Shown piece after piece: positions 18,286 to 26,221 of a stretch of 36,059 nucleotides of DNA. Position 1 is the stretch's first letter; each line of letters opens with the position of its first letter. The stretch comes from Fuchsiella alkaliacetigena. GTDB lineage: Bacteria > Bacillota > Halanaerobiia > Halobacteroidales > Acetohalobiaceae. The stretch spans positions 1 to 36,059 of the forward strand of contig NZ_JALKBZ010000027.1 in NCBI RefSeq assembly GCF_023227765.1, in the 5' to 3' direction. A program made the translations under genes and the position numbers. Under the pieces are notes generated by a model. That model saw only the letters and a program-made list of their open reading frames with translations, had not been told where the DNA came from and ran no database searches.

Positions 18286-20541
18286 TTGGGCTCTGTAGAT
18301 TTTTATCAGCAACTTTTTAATGCAGTTGATGCATTAATTTTAGTATTAGATTTTCAAGGAAAAATAGTTTTTGTTAATCAAAGTTGGGTTGATTTGACTG
18401 GCTACTCCTTAGCAGAAGTAAAAGGAGAGGACTTTCAAGCCTTATTTACAGCTGTTGAGCAAAAAGAGGAGGCGGAGTTTCAAAAAAGTTTTAAGGAACT
18501 TTCTGTTAACTCATCTGTAAAAAACTATGAAACTTATTTATTAGGGAAGCATGGACAGCGTCATCGAATTTCTTGGTCTAGCAACTTATTTTCAGATATT
18601 AAGCAAAACTTTGAATTTATAGTATTTACTGGGGAAGATATTACTGAGCTAAATAAGTTAAAGGAAGACTTAACTGAGCTAAAAGAGCAGCAGGAGATAC
18701 TGCTGGATAGTATAGATATTCAGATCTGGTACTTAAAGGACATTCGTACTTATGGAGCAGTGAATCAAGCCTTTGCTGATTTTTTAGGCTTAGAAAAGGC
18801 AGATTTAGTTGATAGTAGCTTAAGAGAGGTGCGCCAAAAAGAAGAATGGAAGCTCTGTATTCCTAAGAATAGAAAGGTATTTAGCGAAAAGGAGAAGGTT
18901 CGTACTCAAGAATGGGTGGAGAATGCTCAAGGAGAGAAAAGACTGTTAGAGATTAATAAGTACCCTAAGCTAGATAAGCAGGGTGAGGTGAAGTATGTAG
19001 TCTGTACGGCCCAAGATATTACCAAAAGAAAAGAGATGCAAAGAGAGTTAAAGCAAAATAAGCGTAAAATTGAACTATTACATAAACTTACTAGTCGCAT
19101 GGGAACTAGTCAGAGAAAAGAAGAGGTCTATCAATTAACTATGGAGGCTGCTGAGGATATTTTGGACTTCAATCTCTGTATCCTCAATATTAAAGAAGGA
19201 GATAAGTTGTTAATTAAAGCTACTTCTTCTAATATGTCTTCGGCTTATTGCAAGGATTTATCCATTGATGAAGGCATTCCGGGCAAGACCTATCAAACGG
19301 GAAGATCTTACTTAATTAAGGATGTTTTTAAGATTAAAGAGTCTATTTTGACTGGTAAAAAGAGTAAGTATCGTTCTACTATTTCAGTACCTTTGGGCAA
19401 GCTAGGAGTTTTCCAGGTGGTTTCAGAAAAAGTGGCGGCTTTTGATGAAGAGGATTTAAAATTAATTGAATTACTGACTTCACATACTACTGCTGCTTTG
19501 AAGCGTTTAATTTCTGAAGCTAAGATTAAGCATATGAGCTTTCATGATGATTTAACGGGACTTTATAATCGCACTTTTTTATTAGAAGAGATGGATAGGC
19601 TTGATCAAAAAGCAGAGCTGCCTTTAAGTATTGTACTGGCAGATGTAAATGGCTTAAAGCTAATTAACGGTGCTTTTGGGTATGAAGTAGGAGATCGATT
19701 GTTAATTAAAGTAGCTAGAATAATTGAAGAAACTTGCTTGAAAAGAGATGTTATAGCTCGTTGGTCTGGAGATGAATTTGTTATTTTACTGCCCCAAAGT
19801 GGTGAGCAAAGAGTACAGAAGTTATGTGAGCAGATCAGAGATAGGTGTCAGCAAGTGGAGCTAGAGGAAGGAATAAATATTAGTTTATCCTTAGGTTATG
19901 CTACTAAGGAAAGTAGCACGGAGGAGATAGATGATACTTTTAAAAGAGCTGAAGAAGGGATGTATAAGCATAAGCTTAAGGAAAGCAAAAGCGCTCGTAG
20001 TACCATTATTGATTCTTTAAAGACTACTTTAATTGAAAAGACTTATGAAACGGCTGAGCATGCGCAGCGGCTTAAGGATTTAGCTTTAGAGTTGGGTAAG
20101 TCTATGGACTTATCTGATTTCAAACTAACGGATTTAGTTTTATTAGCTGAGCTGCATGACTTAGGAAAGGTAGGGATTTCGGAGAAGATAATTCAAAAAC
20201 CCGGGCCCTTAACCGATGAAGAATGGCAGGAAATACAAAGACATCCCGAAATAGGTTATCAGATTGCCGAATCTTCAGCTGAGTTAAGTGCAGTAGCTGA
20301 AGGGATCTTGTGTCATCATGAATGGTGGGATGGTTCTGGTTATCCCCAAGGGCTTAAAGGGGAAGAAATCCCTCTAATTTCTAGAGTTATTTCTATTGTC
20401 GATGCTTTTGATGTCATGACAAATAAAAGACCATATAAAGAAGCAATGAGCAAACAGGAAGCTCTGGCAGAGCTAAAGTCCGGAGCTGGTACTCAGTTTG
20501 ATCCTCAGTTAGTGGAGCAGTTTGTCGATTTATTAACTTAA
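18286..20541 (+). CDS. PAS-PAS-GAF-GGDEF-HD-GYP signalling protein
   Basis: This predicted cytoplasmic sensor has a diguanylate cyclase-type domain and a c-di-GMP phosphodiesterase-type domain. Of 751 residues, PAS 1 is about 5-120, PAS 2 about 135-250, GAF about 265-408, GGDEF about 415-570 and HD-GYP about 580-750. The cyclase signature is SGDEF (494-498) instead of GGDEF, a variant active in some proteins. No RXXD inhibitory site is seen before it. The HD (624-625, ELHDLGKVGI) and HHEWWDGSGYP (677-687) motifs are intact, so phosphodiesterase activity is plausible. Start is TTG 18286 behind AAGGTAGGG (18271-18279). It is convergent with another GGDEF/HD-GYP gene, and the stop codons overlap. 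Signals sensed are unknown. Confidence 0.9.
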   Translation: MGSVDFYQQLFNAVDALILVLDFQGKIVFVNQSWVDLTGYSLAEVKGEDFQALFTAVEQKEEAEFQKSFKELSVNSSVKNYETYLLGKHGQRHRISWSSNLFSDIKQNFEFIVFTGEDITELNKLKEDLTELKEQQEILLDSIDIQIWYLKDIRTYGAVNQAFADFLGLEKADLVDSSLREVRQKEEWKLCIPKNRKVFSEKEKVRTQEWVENAQGEKRLLEINKYPKLDKQGEVKYVVCTAQDITKRKEMQRELKQNKRKIELLHKLTSRMGTSQRKEEVYQLTMEAAEDILDFNLCILNIKEGDKLLIKATSSNMSSAYCKDLSIDEGIPGKTYQTGRSYLIKDVFKIKESILTGKKSKYRSTISVPLGKLGVFQVVSEKVAAFDEEDLKLIELLTSHTTAALKRLISEAKIKHMSFHDDLTGLYNRTFLLEEMDRLDQKAELPLSIVLADVNGLKLINGAFGYEVGDRLLIKVARIIEETCLKRDVIARWSGDEFVILLPQSGEQRVQKLCEQIRDRCQQVELEEGINISLSLGYATKESSTEEIDDTFKRAEEGMYKHKLKESKSARSTIIDSLKTTLIEKTYETAEHAQRLKDLALELGKSMDLSDFKLTDLVLLAELHDLGKVGISEKIIQKPGPLTDEEWQEIQRHPEIGYQIAESSAELSAVAEGILCHHEWWDGSGYPQGLKGEEIPLISRVISIVDAFDVMTNKRPYKEAMSKQEALAELKSGAGTQFDPQLVEQFVDLLT

Positions 20542-22196
20542 ATAGCCTGTTGAGACTCTTCGATTTCATCTAAATAGTCCAAAAATAGATCGGTCAATTC
20601 AGGATCGAACTGTTTTCCACGTTGATCTTTAAGTTCTTTAATTATTTCTTCTTTGGATAAAGCATAGTTATAGGGACGAAAAGACTGCATAGCATCGAAG
20701 GCATCGGCTAAAGCTAAGATTCGACCTCCTAATGATATTTCTTTTCCACTTAGGCCCTTAGGATAGCCGCTGCCATCGAAGCGTTCGTGATGTTGAGCTA
20801 CTGCCTTAGTTATCTCAGTTTGATAGGGCAGTTTCATTCGCTGTAACATTTTTACTCCCCGAACAGGATGTTGTTGGATTAATTGCCATTCATTTTCATT
20901 GATATCTCCTTTTTTAATTAATAAATTTTCGCTTAACTCTAACTTACCTATATCGTGTAACATTCCTGCTAGCCAGATAGTATTTATTTTTTCGGAGCTT
21001 AACCCCATTTTCTCCCCTAAAACTTTAGCAAAATTAGCTACTCTTTTACAGTGTTCTCCTGTATAACCATCTTTGGATTCGATACAAGACAGAACTAACT
21101 CCAGTTTTTCTTTAAACTCTTTAAAATTACTTTGAATTTCATAATCTACATTTTTATCTTCCAGATTTGAAGAGTAAACGCAGATACTATTATCACCGCT
21201 TCTTTTAGCCCCGTAAACTAGACTATAATCAGCCTTTTTGAGCAGGTCATAAGGATCTTGAGCATGGTAGGGAAAGGCAGCTATACCTATAGAAGCAGTT
21301 AAACTTTGGACAATAGAACTACTATTATTGGTGAAGTTTAAATTTTTAATTCCGTCAATTAAGTTAGTAGCTATCCTTTGTCCTTCGGAAACAGAAGTTC
21401 CTACTAACATAATTACAAATTCATCTCCGCCGTATCTAAAAATATCTCCCCGGTTATTAATTTCAGTTTTCAAATAATCAGTTAAAGAGATTAAAACTTG
21501 ATCTCCTACTTGGTGTCCTAACTGGTCATTGATTTCTTTAAAGTTGTCTAAGTCTAACATTAATAAACAGAGGTCGATAGTAAGCTCTCTAGCTTTTTCA
21601 ACTGTCTTCTCTAGTTTATAATTTAAATAATAACGATTGTAAGTATTAGTTAGGCTATCGGTGATAGTTAACTTTTTTAATTTTGTTAATTCTTTCATTA
21701 CCAATAAAGCTCCCGTAAAGAAAATTCCTAAACCAATAGCTTGTTGCCAAAATGAAATAGTGAAGTAAAAGTTCATTGATTCGTAAAAAGCATAGAGGGC
21801 AATTACAGAAGTAATATGGCCTACAAAACCGAAGAATAAGAACTCTATAATATCTGGTTTAGCGCTGAGAATTATCAATAAAAAAATAGCATAAAAGATA
21901 AAGAAGTTGCTATTTAGACCTTCTGTTAAGTAAATAAGAAAGGCTACAAAAGCTAGGTCAATAGTTGAAATTATTAGCCATAGTAAATGTCCTGTTTCCA
22001 TTTGTTTGATCACTTTAACTAAGACTAAATAATATAAAATATGAATTAAAATAAAAGCTCCAAAATTTTTAACTAATAAAGGATTATTTATATGAGCAGG
22101 ATTGCTGGCAAAAAAGAAAAAACTAGCTATAAAGATCGCTGTTAATTTCAACCAGCCGCCAAAATTTTTTTCAAAATTTATTATATCCTGATACAT
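20538..22196 (-). CDS. Membrane GGDEF-HD-GYP signalling protein
   Basis: This is a membrane-anchored c-di-GMP signalling protein with both synthesis-type and hydrolysis-type domains. Of 552 residues, about six membrane helices lie within residues 15-168 with no recognised sensor fold. The GGDEF domain (about 175-345) has an intact GGDEF at 256-260 and no RXXD inhibitory site. The HD-GYP domain (about 355-545) has HD at 414-415 (GMLHDIGKLEL) and HHERFDGSGYP at 469-479. Both active sites look complete, so direction of activity cannot be told. ATG 22196 is preceded by AGGAGGG on the minus strand (22209-22215). It shares four bases at its 3' end with the convergent PAS/GAF/GGDEF/HD-GYP gene, with no terminator between. 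Confidence 0.92.
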   Translation of the reverse strand: MYQDIINFEKNFGGWLKLTAIFIASFFFFASNPAHINNPLLVKNFGAFILIHILYYLVLVKVIKQMETGHLLWLIISTIDLAFVAFLIYLTEGLNSNFFIFYAIFLLIILSAKPDIIEFLFFGFVGHITSVIALYAFYESMNFYFTISFWQQAIGLGIFFTGALLVMKELTKLKKLTITDSLTNTYNRYYLNYKLEKTVEKARELTIDLCLLMLDLDNFKEINDQLGHQVGDQVLISLTDYLKTEINNRGDIFRYGGDEFVIMLVGTSVSEGQRIATNLIDGIKNLNFTNNSSSIVQSLTASIGIAAFPYHAQDPYDLLKKADYSLVYGAKRSGDNSICVYSSNLEDKNVDYEIQSNFKEFKEKLELVLSCIESKDGYTGEHCKRVANFAKVLGEKMGLSSEKINTIWLAGMLHDIGKLELSENLLIKKGDINENEWQLIQQHPVRGVKMLQRMKLPYQTEITKAVAQHHERFDGSGYPKGLSGKEISLGGRILALADAFDAMQSFRPYNYALSKEEIIKELKDQRGKQFDPELTDLFLDYLDEIEESQQAI

Positions 22197-22340
22197 TGAG
22201 TGTTTGCCCTCCTGTATTTAACCGTTTAGTTGAGTTAAATGTTAACTAGATGACTTTTATATGTAATTCAATATATATTCAATATACTCCTGCTTATATA
22301 GCCAATTAAGTAAAAATAATTAAGACTTTCAAAGTATAGA

Positions 22341-22724
22341 TTAAAAGATATTAGTAAATCTAGGGTATTCATTTTCGGGTATTTGTTGAAGAAATCTTTT
22401 AGTTAAGGCTAGCTCTACTAAGGTCTTTTCTTGATCTTCCAGCTCGATTAACTTATTAATTCTATTAATTGAAATATCCAGTTTGCTCATTTCAGTATGG
22501 TCTAATAATAAACCCCAGATAGAGTTTATTTCCTCCCATTTACTAATCAACTCATCTACTTCCTTATTAGCTTGGGGCCAGTTATTTGTTTCAATACTGT
22601 TCTCTAATTCAGTTAAATCATTTAACATTTCTTCTGCACTATTCATGGTAAAAGTATAACCATAGGCTGTAATTGCTAAAGTAATAATTAGTAGTATTGT
22701 AATTCCAATACCTAGTTTTTTCAT
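22341..22724 (-). CDS. DUF4363-type membrane-anchored protein
   Basis: The 127-residue protein has an N-terminal membrane helix (about 5-23). An amphipathic helical domain then contains NSAEEMLNDLTELENSIETNNW, SKWEEINSIWGLLLDHTEM and a helical end. This matches the pattern of the DUF4363 family, whose function is unknown, and which is typically encoded directly after a DUF421 protein, as here (26 bases). ATG 22724 has AAGGAGT upstream on the minus strand. The pairing with DUF421 is the strongest support for the assignment. Confidence 0.82.
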   Translation of the reverse strand: MKKLGIGITILLIITLAITAYGYTFTMNSAEEMLNDLTELENSIETNNWPQANKEVDELISKWEEINSIWGLLLDHTEMSKLDISINRINKLIELEDQEKTLVELALTKRFLQQIPENEYPRFTNIF

Positions 22725-22750
22725 AAGTTAAGACTCCTTTCTTAGCTTAA

Positions 22751-23434
22751 TTAATTATTAGTACTGCGATAAGTTTGGTAAAATAGATTGCCTTGACAGT
22801 CTAAGCTAGCAAAAAAGACTTTAGATATTTCAGTAATTCCAAAGCTACTTAGTTCATTTTGTAACCATTTTTTGCTAAGTCCCACTTTTTCTAAATTTTT
22901 AGGATAGACCTTACCATCTATAATTATTGGGTGGGGAACTCCCTCGTATTCAGTATCTATTTCTAAATCTTTTGGATTAACAGGTCTCTTTTGGGACTTA
23001 GGAATTACGCTTATAGTACCGTTAGTTTCAATAAAGGCAAACTCTATATCGGCTATATTAGGATAGCCTTTGATTCTTAAATGCTCTAACAGTTCGTTGA
23101 TATTGATTCTAGTTTTTTGCAGTTCCCCTTCAACTAGTTTACCATTTTCAATGAGAATAGTAGGTTTACCAGAGATTATTCGGCGTCCTAAATTACTTTT
23201 AGTGGTGATAATAGACATATAAATTTGGAGGATGAAAAGCATAATAATGGGAATTAAACTGTTGATTAAAGGAATATCTGTATCTTCCATAGGGATTGCT
23301 GCTAAAGCGGAGATCATAATGGTTATTGCTAATTCATAAGGTTGCAGCTCTCCAATCTGTCTTTTACCCATTATCCTAAAGGTAATTAGGACTACGCAGT
23401 ATAAGATGATGGTTCTGATTATAGAGATTAGCAT
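22751..23434 (-). CDS. DUF421 (YetF/YcaP-like) membrane protein
   Basis: The 227-residue protein has three N-terminal membrane helices (about 3-20, 33-50, 54-75). A soluble DUF421 domain follows with FRIMGKRQIGELQPYELAITIMIS, KPTILIENGKLVEGELQKTRININELLEHLRIKG and EFAFIETNGTISVIPK, all typical. Relatives such as YetF occur in spore-formers, some in germination or spore-resistance contexts, but the function is unsettled. ATG 23434 follows AAGGAGC on the minus strand. It is read leftward together with the DUF4363 gene, divergently from dacF, with structured element 1 in between. Confidence 0.92.
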   Translation of the reverse strand: MLISIIRTIILYCVVLITFRIMGKRQIGELQPYELAITIMISALAAIPMEDTDIPLINSLIPIIMLFILQIYMSIITTKSNLGRRIISGKPTILIENGKLVEGELQKTRININELLEHLRIKGYPNIADIEFAFIETNGTISVIPKSQKRPVNPKDLEIDTEYEGVPHPIIIDGKVYPKNLEKVGLSKKWLQNELSSFGITEISKVFFASLDCQGNLFYQTYRSTNN

Positions 23435-23526
23435 AGTTTAGTGCTCCTTTCTTATAAATGTATCGTTTAGTTAATAGTTAAGTTCAAGTTCTAAAAAAGT
23501 CAATATCGGTCTATTGTTGCACTGAA

Positions 23527-23727
23527 CGTGGGGGCTAAACAGGTGTTTCACGCTAAAAAGATTATTTGATGCTTCTAGAACTCATCTCCACTAAAATAAG
23601 AGCAAGCCAATTTTAATTAGAAAAATTGGCTAATCCAGCTCTTATTTTAGCTCCGATTCGTTAAGAAGCATTGACAAATAATCTTTAATATCGCTTAGAA
23701 ACACCTGTTTGGCCGTGCTGATAACGA
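23527..23727 (+). ncRNA. Domain A, copy 1: long interrupted hairpin, candidate structured RNA
   Basis: Five stacked stems can be read. P1: 23533-23548 with 23699-23714 (16 pairs, one G-U). P2: AAAGATTATTT 23557-23567 with 23676-23686. P3: ATGCTTCT 23569-23576 with 23664-23671. P4: CTAAAATAAGAGC 23591-23603 with 23638-23650. P5: GCCAATTTT 23606-23614 with 23622-23630. Internal loops ACTCATCTCCA and AGCTCC(G/A)ATTCGT and the 3' flank GGCCGTGCTGATAACGAA are shared with copy 2, while the stems differ by compensatory changes. Strand is a guess, since the fold is nearly symmetric. Confidence 0.7.
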
Positions 23728-23751
23728 AGTGATTTTTCACAATAAAATAAT

Positions 23752-23899
23752 CCCCAGGGGTGTTTAGGAGCGGAATCTAGCTTTTTTCGTCGTTTTTATT
23801 AAATAACTTCAAAAATATTCAAGCAAATCATAATAGCAATGGTCTTTGATGAACACACAAAGAGAGAAAAAAGATTTGGAGCGTTAAACACCCCTGGGG
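23752..23899. repeat. Domain B1: hairpin domain specific to element 1
   Basis: CCCCAGGGGTGTTTA (23752-23766) pairs perfectly over 15 bases with 23885-23899. Within it CTTTTTTC (23781-23788) can pair with GAAAAAAG (23866-23873), and TCTTTG with CAAAGA near 23843-23862. It occupies the place that a wholly different domain takes in element 2. No coding potential was seen. Confidence 0.7.
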
Positions 23900-23961
23900 T
23901 TACCCAAATTTCGTTTGAACGCAACATTATACCAATATTATTGAACTTTATATCGATTGAG

Positions 23962-23989
23962 TTGACTTTGTCCTCTATCTAACTATACT
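23962..23989 (+). promoter_or_regulatory. SigA-like promoter upstream of dacF-spoIIA operon
   Basis: TTGACT (23962-23967), 16 bases, TATACT (23984-23989), starting 23 bases beyond the right end of element 1. It would give a leader of about 115 bases before dacF. In Bacillus this operon is transcribed by SigH; GAGAATACT near 24051 resembles a SigH -10 but I see no good AGGA-type -35 for it. Confidence 0.5.
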
Positions 23990-24113
23990 TTTAATATATC
24001 CAGTTAATTATTCAATTTAATTTCAAAATATCAAATTCCTATTTTGGAAAGAGAATACTTTTTCCTAAATAATAATAGTCATTTAACAGACTAGTTAAAA
24101 GGAGGAAGTATCA

Positions 24114-25298
24114 GTGATTAAAAAGTTAGCTACTGCTATCTTAGTTGCGGTTATTGTTTTTAGTTTAGCTTTGCCAACGCTAGCAGTGGATATTCCAGAT
24201 CCCCAGTTTGAATTAGAGGCTCGCTCGGCGTTATTGATGGAAGCTGATTCAGGTAGAGTAATTTATCAAAAAAATGCGGAGGAGCAGTTAGCTCCGGCCA
24301 GTATAACTAAGATTATGACTTTACTGTTAACTATGGAGGCTATTGAGGAAGGTAGGGCTAGTTGGGATGATGTAGTTACTACTAGTGAAAGGGCTGCCGA
24401 TATGGGTGGTTCACAGATCTGGTTAGAACCGGGAGAAGAAATGACTTTAGAGGAGATGGTTAAGGCAATAGCTATTGTTTCGGCTAATGATGCCTGTGTG
24501 GCTGTAGCAGAGCATCTTTATGGTAGTGAGGAAGCCTTCGTAGAGGTTATGAATAACAGAGCTGAGGAGTTAGGAATGGAGAATACCCACTTTGTAAATA
24601 CTAATGGGCTTCCCCCTGGCGATGCTGATGAGCAAGGAAATTATAGTACTGCTTACGATGTAGCTTTGATGTCTAGAGAACTGCTTAAACATGGCGATGT
24701 TTTAGAGTATACTTCTACTTGGATTGACTATCTGCGGGATGGGGAGTCATTTTTACGCAATACTAACGATTTAGTGAAGTCTTATCGAGGAGCCGATGGG
24801 CTTAAAACAGGCTATGTTGAGGACGCGGGCTTTTGTGTGGCGGCAACGGCTGAACGGGAAGGAATAAGATTTATTTCGGTGATTATGAAGGATGTAGATT
24901 CTAAGCTTCGTTTTGAGGAAGCAGCTCAACTTCTATCTTACGGTTTTAATATCTATCAACCTATTGAAGTAGCAAAAAAAGGAGAGGTTTTAGTAGAGGA
25001 ACTAGAGGTCTATAAAGGTAAAGATCCGCAGATTAAAGCTATAGCTAAGGAGGATTTAAATGTGGCTGTAATTAGAGGGGCTGAGGATAAATTAAAAAAA
25101 CAGGTGCTTATTGATAGTGACTTAACTGCTCCCTTGGCTGAAGGAGATAGGGTAGGTGAGTTAAGAGTATTAACTGAGGATAAAGAGCTAGATAGTGTGG
25201 AATTAGTTAGTGACCGGGAGGTTGAACGAGGAAATATTATTCAAATAGTTATTCAATTATTGAAAAGGTTTTTGCATAACTTGGTTAATATCTTTTAA
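24114..25298 (+). CDS. dacF: D-alanyl-D-alanine carboxypeptidase DacF
   Basis: This is a serine DD-carboxypeptidase (penicillin-binding protein 5 type, peptidase S11) that trims peptidoglycan stem peptides. Position before spoIIA identifies it as DacF, which in Bacillus acts on spore cortex crosslinking. The 394-residue product has a signal peptide (about 1-24, cleavage likely after LPTLA). Catalytic motifs are SITK (Ser63, Lys66), SAN (123-125) and KTG (231-233), and a C-terminal beta domain follows with a hydrophobic amphipathic end for membrane attachment. GTG 24114 follows AAAGGAGGAAG (24098-24108). It leads the dacF-spoIIAA-spoIIAB-sigF operon. Confidence 0.95.
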   Translation: MIKKLATAILVAVIVFSLALPTLAVDIPDPQFELEARSALLMEADSGRVIYQKNAEEQLAPASITKIMTLLLTMEAIEEGRASWDDVVTTSERAADMGGSQIWLEPGEEMTLEEMVKAIAIVSANDACVAVAEHLYGSEEAFVEVMNNRAEELGMENTHFVNTNGLPPGDADEQGNYSTAYDVALMSRELLKHGDVLEYTSTWIDYLRDGESFLRNTNDLVKSYRGADGLKTGYVEDAGFCVAATAEREGIRFISVIMKDVDSKLRFEEAAQLLSYGFNIYQPIEVAKKGEVLVEELEVYKGKDPQIKAIAKEDLNVAVIRGAEDKLKKQVLIDSDLTAPLAEGDRVGELRVLTEDKELDSVELVSDREVERGNIIQIVIQLLKRFLHNLVNIF

Positions 25299-25412
25299 AT
25301 AGTACGATACATTTAATTAAATAACTAGAAAAAAATGTAATACTTGCAGGAGAAGGAAGATTTATCTTGAATATACTATATAGAGTAATTATTAGCCTAA
25401 GGGGGAACTAAG

Positions 25413-25751
25413 ATGGAGATGGAAATGGAGAGAGTAGAAACTAATCTAATTGTGAGAATCAGTGGAGATCTAGATTTACATACAGTTCCTGCTTTACGGA
25501 AGCAGATAGAAGCAAGGTTGGATCGAGAAGTGGGAATTAAAAATTTGATTCTTAATTTAAAAGGAGTAGATTTTGTTGATAGTGCCGGGATAGGCTTCAT
25601 AATAGGCAGATATAAGCGGATCAGCAAGCATGGTGGTCAGCTGAGAGTTGTTAATATTAAGGAGTCTATCAATAAGGTGTTTAAGCTATCGGGGGTTTTA
25701 AAGATAGCAGATATATTTAGCGATGAAGCAGAAGCTTTGCAGGCGGTGTAA
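25413..25751 (+). CDS. spoIIAA: Anti-sigma F factor antagonist SpoIIAA
   Basis: SpoIIAA is a STAS-domain protein that frees SigF in the forespore by displacing it from SpoIIAB; its phosphorylation state is set by SpoIIAB and SpoIIE. The product is 112 residues. The phosphorylation loop reads FVDSAGIGFIIGRY, so Ser57 is the likely phosphosite; the usual second Ser of DSSG is Ala here. ATG 25413 follows AGGGGGAAC (25400-25408). It lies 114 bases after dacF. That gap holds AT-rich DNA with no clear terminator, so read-through or a weak internal promoter is possible. Confidence 0.96.
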   Translation: MEMEMERVETNLIVRISGDLDLHTVPALRKQIEARLDREVGIKNLILNLKGVDFVDSAGIGFIIGRYKRISKHGGQLRVVNIKESINKVFKLSGVLKIADIFSDEAEALQAV

Positions 25752-25777
25752 AACTACTAATACAGGAGGTAAGTAGA

Positions 25778-26209
25778 TTGAGTAAGAATAGAGCTAAACT
25801 AGAGATTAAAGGGATTAGTGATAATATCGGCTTAGCTAGAGTTACTGTGGCTTCTTTTGCTGCTCAACTGGACTTTACTTTATCTGAAATTGAGGAGATT
25901 AAAGTGGCTACTTCGGAAGCAGTATCCAATGCAATTATCCATGGTTATGGTGAGGGTGAAGGTAGTATTCAGATTACTTTAGAGCTTCAGGGAGAAGAGT
26001 TAATAATTATAGTTGAAGACTATGGAGTTGGAATTGAAGATATTGAACAGGCTTGTGAGCCGGACTATACAACGGCTGATAGAATGGGCCTGGGTCTGGT
26101 ATTTATCGACTCCTTTATGGATCAGGTGGATATTGAATCTCAACTGGAGCAAGGGACAAAGATTAAAATGGTAAAGAGTCCAGAAAAATCAAAGAAAAAA
26201 GCTAAGTAG
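25778..26209 (+). CDS. spoIIAB: Anti-sigma F factor SpoIIAB (serine kinase)
   Basis: SpoIIAB holds SigF inactive and phosphorylates SpoIIAA. The product is 143 residues with a GHKL (HATPase) fold. The N box is SEAVSNAIIHGYG, the G1 box VEDYGVGIEDIE, and the later glycine-rich loop RMGLGLVFIDSFMD. A Lys-rich end (SKKKAK) closes it. The start is TTG 25778, eight bases after AGGAGG (25764-25769); no better start is available. Spacing to its neighbours (26 and 12 bases) shows a tightly coupled operon. Confidence 0.96.
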   Translation: MSKNRAKLEIKGISDNIGLARVTVASFAAQLDFTLSEIEEIKVATSEAVSNAIIHGYGEGEGSIQITLELQGEELIIIVEDYGVGIEDIEQACEPDYTTADRMGLGLVFIDSFMDQVDIESQLEQGTKIKMVKSPEKSKKKAK

Positions 26210-26221
26210 GAGAGAATTTAA

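Larger units (their letters stand above)
23502..23939. repeat. Structured element 1 (terminal inverted repeats, domains A and B1)
   Basis: The 679-base gap 23435-24113 has no gene. Most of it is this element. Its ends pair imperfectly: AATAT 23502-23506, GGT 23508-23510, TGTTGC 23515-23520 and GAACG 23524-23528 against CGTTT 23912-23916, GCAACA 23921-23926, ACC 23931-23933 and ATATT 23935-23939. Inside lie domain A (23527-23727) and an unrelated hairpin domain B1 (23752-23899). The same architecture, with a near-identical domain A core, recurs at 29358-30040. No open reading frame of note lies within. I do not recognise a known family. Confidence 0.75.

Noticed and set aside
20530-20550. Frameshift or fusion between the two GGDEF/HD-GYP genes
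   Set aside because: They are on opposite strands and each has a complete C-terminal HD-GYP domain; only the stop codons overlap.
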